The notes under the pieces were generated by a model. The model did not search any database. It had not been told where the DNA came from and saw only the letters and a program-made list of their open reading frames with translations. This document shows, piece by piece, positions 8,314-17,002 of a stretch of 64,000 bases of DNA. Position numbers and translations under genes: made by a program. Source of the DNA: an uncultured Rickettsiales bacterium (GTDB lineage: Bacteria; Pseudomonadota; Alphaproteobacteria; Rs-D84). Position 1 is the first letter of the stretch. The number at the start of each line of letters is the position of its first letter. The stretch lies in NCBI GenBank assembly GCA_900546225.1, contig URBZ01000004.1, positions 1 through 64,000 of the forward strand. The letters run 5' to 3'.

Positions 8314-8447
8314 GGATACAGCACAACTTCGGTCATATTTTGTGGGGCGGGAAATGATATAATCATCAGCACCACCAGAATGAAAATCAGTGACCAAATT
8401 ATAATCTTGTTACGTGTCGTATGATTGCGTCTGTTATTCAGTGGCAT
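8310..8447 (-). CDS. 45-aa single-pass membrane protein
   Basis: A short gene between lptG and xerD: MPLNNRRNHTTRNK, then a hydrophobic helix (about residues 15-33, IIIWSLIFILVVLMIISFP) and a short tail ending EVVLYP. GGGGA lies 6 nt before the ATG, and its stop overlaps the xerD start as ATGA, so it is likely translated and coupled to xerD. The positive N-terminus predicts an N-in orientation. No family recognised. Confidence 0.6.
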   Translation of the reverse strand: MPLNNRRNHTTRNKIIIWSLIFILVVLMIISFPAPQNMTEVVLYP

Positions 8448-8459
8448 AGCGTTTCCCCA

Positions 8460-9521
8460 TTAAATTGTATCAAAACTGGCGATAAATGTTGCCGCCATTG
8501 CGATAATAATCAGTTGTGGCGCAACGATGGCCAACATCGGTGGCAATGCGCCCGTTGCCCCCAGTGCATTAAACATATTGGTTAAAAAGTACAGGGCAAA
8601 GCATGTGATGATACCCAATGCAAATTTTGTTCCAAAACTGTAATTACGGCGTTGGCGGGTTTGTGAAAACGCAATACCCAATGTTGCCATCGCAACCAAT
8701 GACAATGGCAAAAACGCCAATGTCCACAGTTGTACCCAATGCCCGCGTACCGGTGCGCCAATGGATTCCATCTTTTTAATAAATGATGGTAATTGCCAGA
8801 ATGAAATCTGGTCTGGTTGCAGATATCTGTCCAGAACAGTGCGTGGATTCAACAGAGTTTTGGTTTGCCATGCGCGTGTTTTCATTTGACCATTTTCGTC
8901 CCATACGTTTGCGCGTGCGGCATTCAACCCATCGTCCGACAGGGTGATATTTTCTGCTTCGACCCGGGCGGTCAATTTGAAAGACGCATCTTGGGCGTAT
9001 ACGGTTGCGTTTTGAAATTCCAACGCGTCGCCCGACTTGCGCATGCCGGTTGCGTTCATTGTGATGTATCCCGTATCGGACGATTCACGCAACCAAATTG
9101 CGCCATCAATCAATTTCAGATGGTCTGATGTGATGGTCTGGTTGCTCAGTTTAACCGAATACGGATTTACGATCGTGGTTGCGAATATACCAATCAGTAC
9201 TGCGCCCAGTAAAAACGGACGTGACGACTGGTACGGGGACAGACCCGCACTGGCAACAATGATACTTTCACTGGATTTGGTCAGGTTATAAGACGCCAAC
9301 AGCGTTCCCATAAACACCGCCAGTGGCAAAAACAGCGGCACGTATTCCAACAGACGTGTCCATGATTCCGCCAATGCCGCCACCGCCGTCGGATTTGATG
9401 GCAGGCGTTCAACAAATGTAATTGCAAAAATAATGCCGCATACGACCAGCATTACCAGCCCGACGCCCGAAAAGAAACGTCGCAACAGGAATCTGGTCAA
9501 AATAGATGGTTTCAGTGTCAT
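8460..9521 (-). CDS. lptG: LPS export permease LptG
   Basis: 353 aa from the ATG at 9521 (MTLKPSILTRFLLRRFF). Two N-terminal and several C-terminal membrane helices flank a periplasmic jellyroll of about 170 residues, as in the YjgP/YjgQ family. The FVERLP stretch and the later LGIAFSQTRQRRNYSFG match LptG better than LptF. It is part of the LptB2FG extractor that moves LPS towards the outer membrane; no lptF is adjacent. The ATG lies 8 nt after a TATACT -10 with no Shine-Dalgarno, so the mRNA is probably leaderless. It heads the operon to xerD and the J protein. Confidence 0.85.
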   Translation of the reverse strand: MTLKPSILTRFLLRRFFSGVGLVMLVVCGIIFAITFVERLPSNPTAVAALAESWTRLLEYVPLFLPLAVFMGTLLASYNLTKSSESIIVASAGLSPYQSSRPFLLGAVLIGIFATTIVNPYSVKLSNQTITSDHLKLIDGAIWLRESSDTGYITMNATGMRKSGDALEFQNATVYAQDASFKLTARVEAENITLSDDGLNAARANVWDENGQMKTRAWQTKTLLNPRTVLDRYLQPDQISFWQLPSFIKKMESIGAPVRGHWVQLWTLAFLPLSLVAMATLGIAFSQTRQRRNYSFGTKFALGIITCFALYFLTNMFNALGATGALPPMLAIVAPQLIIIAMAATFIASFDTI

Positions 9522-9529
9522 AATCAAAA

Positions 9530-9558
9530 AGTATAACCTGTTGAATTGATAATTGCAA
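9530..9558 (-). promoter_or_regulatory. lptG promoter sharing its -35 with greA
   Basis: Minus strand: TTGCAA (9553-9558), 17-bp spacer, TATACT (9530-9535). TTGCAA is its own reverse complement and also sits 16 bp before the greA -10 on the plus strand. Confidence 0.6.
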
Positions 9559-9580
9559 AATTAAAATGAATGCTTATAAT
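9553..9580 (+). promoter_or_regulatory. greA promoter
   Basis: TTGCAA (9553-9558), 16-bp spacer, perfect TATAAT (9575-9580). The same hexamer serves lptG on the other strand. Confidence 0.6.
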
Positions 9581-9609
9581 TTCAGGTACAAAAAATAGGA
9601 TTTACGAAA

Positions 9610-10080
9610 ATGGATAAAAGACCAATCTCGCGCCAGGGGTTTGACTCGCTGGTGAAAGAATTAAAAGACCTGAAAGAAGTTCAGCGTCCGGAAATATTGA
9701 AAACCGTCCAATGGGCGCGTTCGCTGGGTGATTTGTCTGAAAATGCCGATTACAGCGCGGCCAAGGAAAAACAACGTCAGATTGACAAGCGTATTCAGTT
9801 TATCGAAGGGGTGATTGAAAACGCTGCAATTATTGACGTGGATTCGCTGACCGGTGACCGTGTGGTGTTTGGTGCGCGTGTCGTTGCCGAAGACGAAGAC
9901 GGCAATCGTATGCAGTGCCGGATTCTGTCGGACATTGAATCTGATGGCAAACAGGTTATTTCGTGCACATCGCCGGTTGGACGTGCCATGATTGGCCGGT
10001 GCGTTGGCGATACGTGCATTGTAAAATTGCCATCTGGCGAAAAAGAATACGAGATTTTGGAAGTTAAATTCAAAGAATAA
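9610..10080 (+). CDS. greA: Transcription elongation factor GreA
   Basis: 156 aa. The N-terminal coiled coil contains the GDLSENADYSAAKEKQ tip with the acidic residues that enter the RNA polymerase secondary channel. The C-terminal FKBP-like domain (PVGRAMIGRCVGDTCIVKLPSGEKEYEILEV) is typical. It rescues backtracked polymerase by stimulating transcript cleavage. TAGGA precedes the ATG. mutL starts 6 nt after the stop, so the two are probably co-transcribed. Confidence 0.97.
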   Translation: MDKRPISRQGFDSLVKELKDLKEVQRPEILKTVQWARSLGDLSENADYSAAKEKQRQIDKRIQFIEGVIENAAIIDVDSLTGDRVVFGARVVAEDEDGNRMQCRILSDIESDGKQVISCTSPVGRAMIGRCVGDTCIVKLPSGEKEYEILEVKFKE

Positions 10081-10086
10081 TCGCAT

Positions 10087-11838
10087 ATGCCTGTACGCGT
10101 CTTGCCCGATTTTTTGATAAACCAGATTGCCGCCGGCGAGGTTGTAGAGCGTCCCGCCAGCGTGGTCAAGGAACTGGTTGAAAATGCGCTGGACGCGGGC
10201 GCAGACCAGATTATGATTGATGTCGCCGATGGCGGACGTACGCTGATTACGGTTGTTGACAATGGATCGGGAATGTCGCGTGATGATTTGACGCGCAGTA
10301 TTACGCGCCATGCGACGTCAAAGTTGCCCGATGATGATTTGCTGAATATAAACTTTATGGGGTTTCGTGGCGAAGCGTTACCATCAATCGCATCTGTGTC
10401 TGATATGACGATTGATACATGCAATGGTGCGGACGAAAATGGTTGGCAACTGAATGCGAATACCGGTGATGTGCGGCCATCTGATTGGGACGCAGGAACA
10501 CGCATTCGTGTGGCAAACCTGTTTGCACGCACACCGGCGCGGTTGAAATTCTTGCGCGCAGATCGGGCGGAAATGATATCTGTGTTGGACGTTGTGCGTC
10601 GTCTGGCCATGGCGCGGCCCGATGTCGGTTTTACACTGAATAATAAATGGCGATTTCCAAAAAATCAGAATATGCGTGACCGTATTGTTGCGGTTATGGG
10701 CGATGATGTCGCGGGTCGTATGATACCGGTTGACGCATTCAGTGCATCGGATGCCGGCATTGAATTACACGGTTTTATTTCAGAACCAACGTTGCGACGC
10801 GCATCGTCGGTGGATCAATATCTGTTTGTAAATGGTCGTCCGGTCAAGGACAAGGTTCTGGTTGGTGCATTGCGCGCGGCATATATGGACGTTATGCATG
10901 CGCGCGAATTTCCGCTGTGCGCGCTGTATTTAACCGTGCCACCGCGCAGTGTTGACGTAAATGTTTCCCCCGCCAAGACAGAGGTGCATTTTTTAGAGCC
11001 GGCGCATATTCGTGGTTTTATTATCAAAAATCTGCGTGCGGCATTGGCGCGCACAATGAATGACGCACCGGAAATAGATGTGGCGCATCACACGCCCCGT
11101 GAATTTGAAATAGCGGCGGCCGCAACGCCAATCAGTCCGGCCAGTCCCGCCATGGTACGTATGGATTTTGGTATTACGCCCGCCACAATGCGCGTGCACC
11201 AGCCAGCACAGGGCGAGGTTTTTAAGCCCGCCATGTCTGTGCCGTCAAGCGCACCATCTGATGCCGATGCAATGCAACCATTGGGGCGTGTGATTGGTCA
11301 GATTGGTAACAAATATATTTTGGCGGCATCGGGCGATAATCTGGTTGTGGTTGACCAGCATGCGGCGCATGAGCGCATCACGTATGAACACCTGCGCCGG
11401 CATGCGATAAAGACGCAACCGCTGTTGACACCGATTGTTGTATCAATGCGCAGTGATGATGTGGTGGCGGTATTGACCGTTGCGGACGAAATGCGGGCGT
11501 CTGGTTTGCACATCGATGCGTTTGGCGATGACGCCATTGCCATTTTTGAAAAGCCCGCCGATTGGGATTTGAACTGGGCAAACCTGTTTCACGACATCGC
11601 GGACGAGGTTCGCGCCAACGGTCATTCGTCGCAGCTGGGTGAACGGTTGCATTTGAAATTGGCGAATTATGCGTGCCATCACAGTGTGCGCGCGGGTCAG
11701 GCGTTGGACATGGCGTCGTGTGATGCGCTGTTGCGGGCGATTGAAAATACAACGCGCGCGGGACAATGTAATCACGGTCGACCGGTGTATAAATTTATTC
11801 CCATTGTCGATATGGACGCATGGTTTGAACGTATATAA
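10087..11838 (+). CDS. mutL: DNA mismatch repair protein MutL
   Basis: 583 aa. The N-terminal GHKL ATPase shows INQIAAGEVVERPASVVKEL, ENALDAGA, DNGSGM and GFRGEALPSIASV. A Pro/Ala-rich linker (about 340-400) leads to the C-terminal dimerisation domain. DQHAAHERITYE fits the DQHA(x)2E(x)4E endonuclease motif, so this MutL should nick DNA itself, as expected where MutH is absent. No Shine-Dalgarno is evident; it is probably coupled to greA. Confidence 0.96.
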   Translation: MPVRVLPDFLINQIAAGEVVERPASVVKELVENALDAGADQIMIDVADGGRTLITVVDNGSGMSRDDLTRSITRHATSKLPDDDLLNINFMGFRGEALPSIASVSDMTIDTCNGADENGWQLNANTGDVRPSDWDAGTRIRVANLFARTPARLKFLRADRAEMISVLDVVRRLAMARPDVGFTLNNKWRFPKNQNMRDRIVAVMGDDVAGRMIPVDAFSASDAGIELHGFISEPTLRRASSVDQYLFVNGRPVKDKVLVGALRAAYMDVMHAREFPLCALYLTVPPRSVDVNVSPAKTEVHFLEPAHIRGFIIKNLRAALARTMNDAPEIDVAHHTPREFEIAAAATPISPASPAMVRMDFGITPATMRVHQPAQGEVFKPAMSVPSSAPSDADAMQPLGRVIGQIGNKYILAASGDNLVVVDQHAAHERITYEHLRRHAIKTQPLLTPIVVSMRSDDVVAVLTVADEMRASGLHIDAFGDDAIAIFEKPADWDLNWANLFHDIADEVRANGHSSQLGERLHLKLANYACHHSVRAGQALDMASCDALLRAIENTTRAGQCNHGRPVYKFIPIVDMDAWFERI

Positions 11839-11840
11839 AA

Positions 11841-11866
11841 ACAGGGGGCGCAAGCCCTTGTTTTTT
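11841..11866 (+). terminator. Intrinsic terminator after mutL
   Basis: Stem ACAGGGG / CCCTTGT (one G-U pair) followed by T6, starting 3 nt after the mutL stop. Confidence 0.65.
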
Positions 11867-11926
11867 GCCTTTACAGGTGCGCTTTTTTTTACTATCTTTT
11901 GTGCATAAATACCAAGGAGAAATAGC

Positions 11927-12235
11927 ATGGAAGAAACAACAGTCGTTGTTGAAAATGGTGCAAACATTGCACAGACCGCAACAGGGGATTGGTGGGGAAT
12001 GTTGCTGTATTGTGCGGTTGTGTTTGGAATAATCTATCTGTTTATGGTGCGTCCGAACAAGCGCAGAATGGCGGAATACCAGAAAATGTTGGATTCATTA
12101 AAGGTTGGGAATCGCGTCATGGCGGCGGGCATTTATGGCACTATTAAAAAGATAAACGAAAAAACAATAGAAATGGAAGTGGCCAAAGGTGTTGTTATTG
12201 AGGTAAATAAAAACGCCGTTGCCAGTGTTGAATAA
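11927..12235 (+). CDS. yajC: Preprotein translocase subunit YajC
   Basis: 102 aa. One membrane helix (about 23-41) followed by FMVRPNKRRMAEYQKMLDSLKVGNRVMAAGIYGTIKKI, the YajC signature. It joins SecDF at the Sec translocon. AAGGAG lies before the ATG. It is the first gene of yajC-secD-secF, the usual order. Confidence 0.96.
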   Translation: MEETTVVVENGANIAQTATGDWWGMLLYCAVVFGIIYLFMVRPNKRRMAEYQKMLDSLKVGNRVMAAGIYGTIKKINEKTIEMEVAKGVVIEVNKNAVASVE

Positions 12236-12249
12236 TAAAGGGTTGTGAT

Positions 12250-13809
12250 ATGTTTAAGAAACTGGCGATAGTTTTTGTTGCGGTGTTTGGTGTGTTGCTG
12301 GCTGTGCCGACAATGTCGCCGAAATTAGCACCTTATTTCCCATCATGGGCACGTCCGATTCCATTGGGTTTGGATTTGAAGGGCGGTGCGCAGTTGTTAT
12401 TGGAAGTGGATACAAACACCATGTTCCAAGAAAAAGCGGCGCAACTGTATGACGAAGCGCGCAGTGCGATGATTGATCGTGATCGCGGTGTTATTCGTTT
12501 TTCAAACCTGCGCAATGTTGATGGTGTTGTGTCATTGGTCGTTCGCGAAGATGATGATGTGTCACGTGCCAAGGGACGTTTGAAGAGCGTTCTGGGGTCT
12601 GGGGTTGATATTTCGTCTTCGGGTCGCACGATTACATTAAAGTACACCGAAAAACAGAAAGAAGAAATGGTCAAAGACGCATTGGCGCGCAGTATTGAAA
12701 TTGTTCGTCGTCGTATTGATGCGTTGGGAACAAAAGAACCATCTATTCAATCACAGGGTGGAAAATATATTCTGATTCAGTTGCCTGGGGTTGATAATCC
12801 GGAACACATCAAGGATTTGATTGGCCAGACAGCCAAGATGACATTCCATTTGGTAAATGAAAATGTTACGCAGGAACAGATTTCGTCTGGGCGTGCGCCA
12901 AATGGTACTCAATTCTTGCCATATATGGAAAATCCACAACAGGTTGTGCCGGTGTACAGCCGCGTGGAGGTGTCGGGTGAATCATTGAAAGATTCACAGG
13001 CCGATTTCGACCAGAATAATATGCCGGTTGTAACGACGGCGTTTGATGCGACCGGTGCGCGCAAGTTTGCGCGTCTGACCACAGAGCATGTCAACGAACG
13101 TTTCGCGATTGTTTTGGACGGCAAGGTTTTGTCCGCACCAACAATTCGTGAACCAATCCCAGGGGGACGTGGCCAGATTTCTGGTGGATTCACATTGCAG
13201 GGCGCAAAAGATTTGGCGGTATTGCTGCGCAGTGGCGCATTGCCGGCACCATTACAGGTTATCGAAGAACGCACGGTTGGTGCGGGTCTGGGCGCAGATG
13301 CGATTGAAGCAGGGCGCGTTGGATCGGCGATTGGCGTATTGTTCGTAATTCTGTTTATGCTGATTGCGTATCGTACGTTTGGTTTGATTGCAGACATCGT
13401 TTTGATGGTAAATTTGGCCATGATTATTGGTATATCTGCATTCTTGGGCGCGACACTGACATTGCCGGGGATTGCGGGTATCGTGTTGACGTTGGGTATG
13501 GCGGTGGACGCGAATATTCTGCCGTTTGAACGTATCCGTGACGAGGTTCGCGAAGGCGTCCCAACACTGCGTGCGGTTGATTTTGGCTTTACCCGTTCAA
13601 CCAAGACCGTTATGGACGGTAACCTGACCAATTTGATTTGCAGTTTGATTTTGTTCCAGTTTGGCGCGGGCCCAATCCGTGGGTTTGCGGTGACGCTGTC
13701 GATTGGTGTTATTACAACACTGTTCACATGCTTGGCATTGTCACGTGTATTGATTGACTGGTACATGGGCGGCAAAAATAAAAAGATTGGTTACATCAAA
13801 AATAAATAA
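12250..13809 (+). CDS. secD: Protein translocase subunit SecD
   Basis: 519 aa. N-terminal membrane helix, then GLDLKGGAQLLLEVD. The P1 periplasmic domain contains IVRRRIDALGTKEPSIQSQG. Five C-terminal membrane helices include IVLTLGMAVDANILPFERIRDE. With SecF it uses the proton-motive force to complete protein export. It lies 14 nt after yajC and 12 nt before secF. Confidence 0.97.
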   Translation: MFKKLAIVFVAVFGVLLAVPTMSPKLAPYFPSWARPIPLGLDLKGGAQLLLEVDTNTMFQEKAAQLYDEARSAMIDRDRGVIRFSNLRNVDGVVSLVVREDDDVSRAKGRLKSVLGSGVDISSSGRTITLKYTEKQKEEMVKDALARSIEIVRRRIDALGTKEPSIQSQGGKYILIQLPGVDNPEHIKDLIGQTAKMTFHLVNENVTQEQISSGRAPNGTQFLPYMENPQQVVPVYSRVEVSGESLKDSQADFDQNNMPVVTTAFDATGARKFARLTTEHVNERFAIVLDGKVLSAPTIREPIPGGRGQISGGFTLQGAKDLAVLLRSGALPAPLQVIEERTVGAGLGADAIEAGRVGSAIGVLFVILFMLIAYRTFGLIADIVLMVNLAMIIGISAFLGATLTLPGIAGIVLTLGMAVDANILPFERIRDEVREGVPTLRAVDFGFTRSTKTVMDGNLTNLICSLILFQFGAGPIRGFAVTLSIGVITTLFTCLALSRVLIDWYMGGKNKKIGYIKNK

Positions 13810-13821
13810 AAAGGTTATGTT

Positions 13822-14685
13822 ATGAAATTCCATTTTATGAAATATCGGAAACTGTCGTACTGGGTTTCTGGGATTTTGGTTGCATTGTCGATTGTGTCGC
13901 TGTTGACACACGGGCTGAATTACGGCATTGACTTTGCAGGTGGTATTTCGATGGAGGTTAAACCCATCGAAGCCAGTTACACGATTGACAAGATGCGCAG
14001 TGACCTGTCGGCGTTCAGTCCGGAATTGCAATCTGTGGACAATGATTCAATCTTGATTCGCGTTGGCCTGCCCAAGGGGGCAACCGATGCCCAGCAGAAC
14101 ACCCGCGTTGCCGAAATCAAACAGATTTTGGGTGACAAGGTACAATATTCACAGGTTCAAATCGTTGGCCCAAAAATCGGTGGTGAACTGGTACGCGGTG
14201 GTATATTGGCGATTCTGGTATCATTCGTGTTGATGAGTGTATATATCTGGATTCGTTATCGCGGTGGGTATGCGGTTGGCTCATTTGTGTCGCTGGTTTT
14301 GGACTTTGTTTTGATGTTTGGATTCTTTTCCATTACGGGTCTGGAATTTAACCAGACGTCCATTGCGGTTATTTTGATGGGGATTGGTTATTCCATCAAT
14401 GACAAGGTTGTAAACTATGACCGTATTGATGAAAACATCAAAAAATATCACAAAATGCCAATGACAGAACTGATTGATTTGTCGGTCAATGAAATGTTGC
14501 ATCGTACAATTATGACTAGTTTGTCGACAATATTGGCAATGGTCGGTCTGTATTTCTGGGGCGGGGTGATGTTGCAAGAATTTGCGATTGCAATGACATT
14601 CTCGGTCGTGATGGGTACATTGACCAGTATTTATATTTCAAATGTTATTTTGTATCACTTTAACCTGCGTGAAACAAAATATTGA
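13822..14685 (+). CDS. secF: Protein translocase subunit SecF
   Basis: 287 aa. GLNYGIDFAGGISMEV after the first helix, then a short periplasmic domain and five membrane helices with GIGYSINDKVVNYDRIDEN. It pairs with SecD. AAGG precedes the ATG. Confidence 0.97.
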   Translation: MKFHFMKYRKLSYWVSGILVALSIVSLLTHGLNYGIDFAGGISMEVKPIEASYTIDKMRSDLSAFSPELQSVDNDSILIRVGLPKGATDAQQNTRVAEIKQILGDKVQYSQVQIVGPKIGGELVRGGILAILVSFVLMSVYIWIRYRGGYAVGSFVSLVLDFVLMFGFFSITGLEFNQTSIAVILMGIGYSINDKVVNYDRIDENIKKYHKMPMTELIDLSVNEMLHRTIMTSLSTILAMVGLYFWGGVMLQEFAIAMTFSVVMGTLTSIYISNVILYHFNLRETKY

Positions 14686-14727
14686 TAACCTGCGCGCCGC
14701 GCCATATCGGGGGGGAGGGGTATATAG

Positions 14728-16242
14728 ATGAGATTAAAACAAATCTTTTTACTGGTGGCATTGGTTTTTGCGATTTCGCCCGCGGCGCGCGCAGACAGTT
14801 TGTTTTTCGAAGACGAACCGGTTCAAGATGGCCTGCGCGTTTTTGATATGTCCAAAACATTTGCGGAAATTTATCAAAAACTGGACGGTGTAAAATGGGC
14901 CGGTAAAAATATCAATGTTGCGATTGAAAGTTTGGAAAACCTGAGCGCGGACGCGCATATTGCCGCAACGGACAATCGTGTGGTTTTGGTCTGGCGCGAC
15001 AGTATTATTGCAAATTATCCACGTCCCAGTGCGGGTGATTGGAATGGGTTTGGTGAAATCACAACGGCATTGATTTTGAAACTGCGCGAAAATGATTCAG
15101 ATTTGCATCGCGCAACGCCATCTGAAATGTACCAGATGGTTGTTGATGCACTGACACACGGCATTGATGAAAATGGACGCTATATTTATTCGCGTGCGGC
15201 CGAAATAAACGAAGATGGTCGCATATTGACCAGTGTTGGTTTGACGGGCGCACGTGATGCGCGTGGAAATTGGCGTGTACACGGCGTGTTCAAGGGCGCG
15301 CCCGCCGACACGGCTGGCATTCGCGAAGGGGACTTGATTGCTGAAATAAACGGCACGCCGGTTGCCAAAATGTCAGACGATGATATAGAAAGTTTCTTGG
15401 CTGGTTTTAATTCTGGCACGTCCAAGGTAAAATTGCTGACCCCGTCGGGTGCGCGCGATGTTGTGTTGCGTCGTGCGACGATTGTTTTGGCGGACGCCGA
15501 TGTTGTGCATCGTGCGGGCATTGGCGCAGATGAAAGTGATGTGTTGGAAATTGTCGTGCATGATGTATCAGATAATTCTGTGGCCATTGTGAACGAGGCA
15601 TTGGCAACGTATGATAATCTGGGCGGAATTGTATTAGATTTGCGTGCGTCGTCGGGCGACGATGAACGTGCGGCGGCAAAATTGGCGGGACTGTTTATCG
15701 GGGCACGGCCTGTGATGCGTATATTGGAAACCGCCCGCGATCAGGTAGAGGTTGTCCCAGGCGGTCGCGCCGTAACCGATGCGCCGGTTGTTGTCTTGAT
15801 TTCTGATCAGACACGTGGCACGGCCGAGGCGATTGCCAGTGCGTTCTATGAATACAATCGTGGCGTATTGGTGGGCACACCCACCGCGGGCAGTGCGCGC
15901 ATTGCAACACGTCTGGATTTGTCAGATGGTGGTGCGTTGGAATTGCTGAATAAATCAATCAAGACCGGCACGGGGCGTGATATTGATGGGCGCGGAATTT
16001 TCCCGATAGTGTGTTTATCTAATATTCGCAGCAGTGCGCAACAAAATGCGTTTTTCTTGAACGTAATCAACGATGATTTTAATGCACGCGATTTTAACCA
16101 AGAACCAGATACAGATGTCACCGCAATTCGCAGTGGTTGTCCTGTTATAACCAGTGGCAGTGACGAAGATGCATTGGCGGCGGCTGTATCGGCCAAGATT
16201 TTAACTGATAAAAAAATCTATAATATTTTAATCGAAAAATAA
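14728..16242 (+). CDS. S41-like protease with PDZ domain, active site lost
   Basis: 504 aa. A signal peptide (MRLKQIFLLVALVFAISPAARA, cut near 22) sends it to the periplasm. A PDZ domain (about 170-250, with GVFKGAPADTAGIREGDLIAEINGTPV split over its core) precedes an S41 tail-specific-protease fold. Aligned without gaps to the usual SASASEI...VGxPTFGKG region, this protein reads TRGTAEAI...VGTPTAGSAR: the catalytic Ser position is Gly364 and the Lys position is Ser389. It is therefore probably a peptide-binding pseudoprotease. It follows secF by 42 nt with a strong GGAGG. Confidence 0.78.
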   Translation: MRLKQIFLLVALVFAISPAARADSLFFEDEPVQDGLRVFDMSKTFAEIYQKLDGVKWAGKNINVAIESLENLSADAHIAATDNRVVLVWRDSIIANYPRPSAGDWNGFGEITTALILKLRENDSDLHRATPSEMYQMVVDALTHGIDENGRYIYSRAAEINEDGRILTSVGLTGARDARGNWRVHGVFKGAPADTAGIREGDLIAEINGTPVAKMSDDDIESFLAGFNSGTSKVKLLTPSGARDVVLRRATIVLADADVVHRAGIGADESDVLEIVVHDVSDNSVAIVNEALATYDNLGGIVLDLRASSGDDERAAAKLAGLFIGARPVMRILETARDQVEVVPGGRAVTDAPVVVLISDQTRGTAEAIASAFYEYNRGVLVGTPTAGSARIATRLDLSDGGALELLNKSIKTGTGRDIDGRGIFPIVCLSNIRSSAQQNAFFLNVINDDFNARDFNQEPDTDVTAIRSGCPVITSGSDEDALAAAVSAKILTDKKIYNILIEK

Positions 16243-16255
16243 AAAGGGCAATCTG

Positions 16256-16942
16256 ATGTTTTTAACCCAAGACAATAAAATGAAATGGAAATTATTGGCG
16301 TATGCCACCGCCGTGGTTGCGGTGATTGTTGCGCTGGGGGTGATGTGGTTTGATGCGCCGGTGTATTTGGCTATGCGTGGGTTAAATTGCAAATTGTGGG
16401 GCGTGTTTGACACGATTTTTGATGCCAAAATGTGGATTGGGGCATCGTTTGTTCTGATGTGTGCGTTTTATGGCAAAAAAACACTGGAATCAAGACCGTG
16501 TTTCAAAAACGATAAAAATCGTTTCAGCATTATGTGTTTCTGGTCTGATTTCTTGCTGAAAACCAAGAACAGTTATGCGTTTTTTACATTTTGTTCTGTT
16601 TTGTCGGCGTCCATCATTGCCCAGATATTAAAGGTTGTAATTGGTCGTGCGCGTCCAATATTTTATGAGGCGTTGGGTATGACGGGATTTTACCCATTTC
16701 ATAATGATTGGGCGTTTAATTCCATGCCATCGGGGCACGCCGTTGCATCATTTGCGGGATTGGTTATGTTGGGTATGCTGGCCCCGCGTATAAAGCCATT
16801 TACGTGGTCGCTGGCGATACTGATTGGTGTGTCGCGTGTGGCGATTGGGGCACATTGGCCAACGGACGTTATATTGGGCGCATTCATCGGTATGATGATG
16901 GCGGACTTGGTAAAGTGGTGGCTGAAACGTCGCTGTGAATAA
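16256..16942 (+). CDS. PAP2-family membrane phosphatase
   Basis: 228 aa with about six membrane helices. All three motifs of the lipid phosphatase superfamily are present: KVVIGRARP, PSGH and SRVAIGAHWPTD. It probably dephosphorylates a lipid such as undecaprenyl-PP, phosphatidylglycerol phosphate or lipid A on the periplasmic face; the substrate is not resolved. A second Met (16280) is possible. It is 13 nt after the S41-like gene, followed by a terminator. Confidence 0.88.
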   Translation: MFLTQDNKMKWKLLAYATAVVAVIVALGVMWFDAPVYLAMRGLNCKLWGVFDTIFDAKMWIGASFVLMCAFYGKKTLESRPCFKNDKNRFSIMCFWSDFLLKTKNSYAFFTFCSVLSASIIAQILKVVIGRARPIFYEALGMTGFYPFHNDWAFNSMPSGHAVASFAGLVMLGMLAPRIKPFTWSLAILIGVSRVAIGAHWPTDVILGAFIGMMMADLVKWWLKRRCE

Positions 16943-16946
16943 ATAA

Positions 16947-16980
16947 GAATGCGTCAAAAAAATGGCGCATTTTTCTTTTT
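16947..16980 (+). terminator. Intrinsic terminator after PAP2 gene
   Basis: AATGCG / CGCATT stem with a short inner extension, then a T-rich run (TTTTTCTTTTTT). Confidence 0.7.
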
Positions 16981-17002
16981 TTTATGATAAAATAGGCGCG
17001 TT

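Noticed and set aside
12909..13775. 288-codon frame antisense to secD
   Set aside because: Low-complexity translation lying fully inside secD; no start signal.
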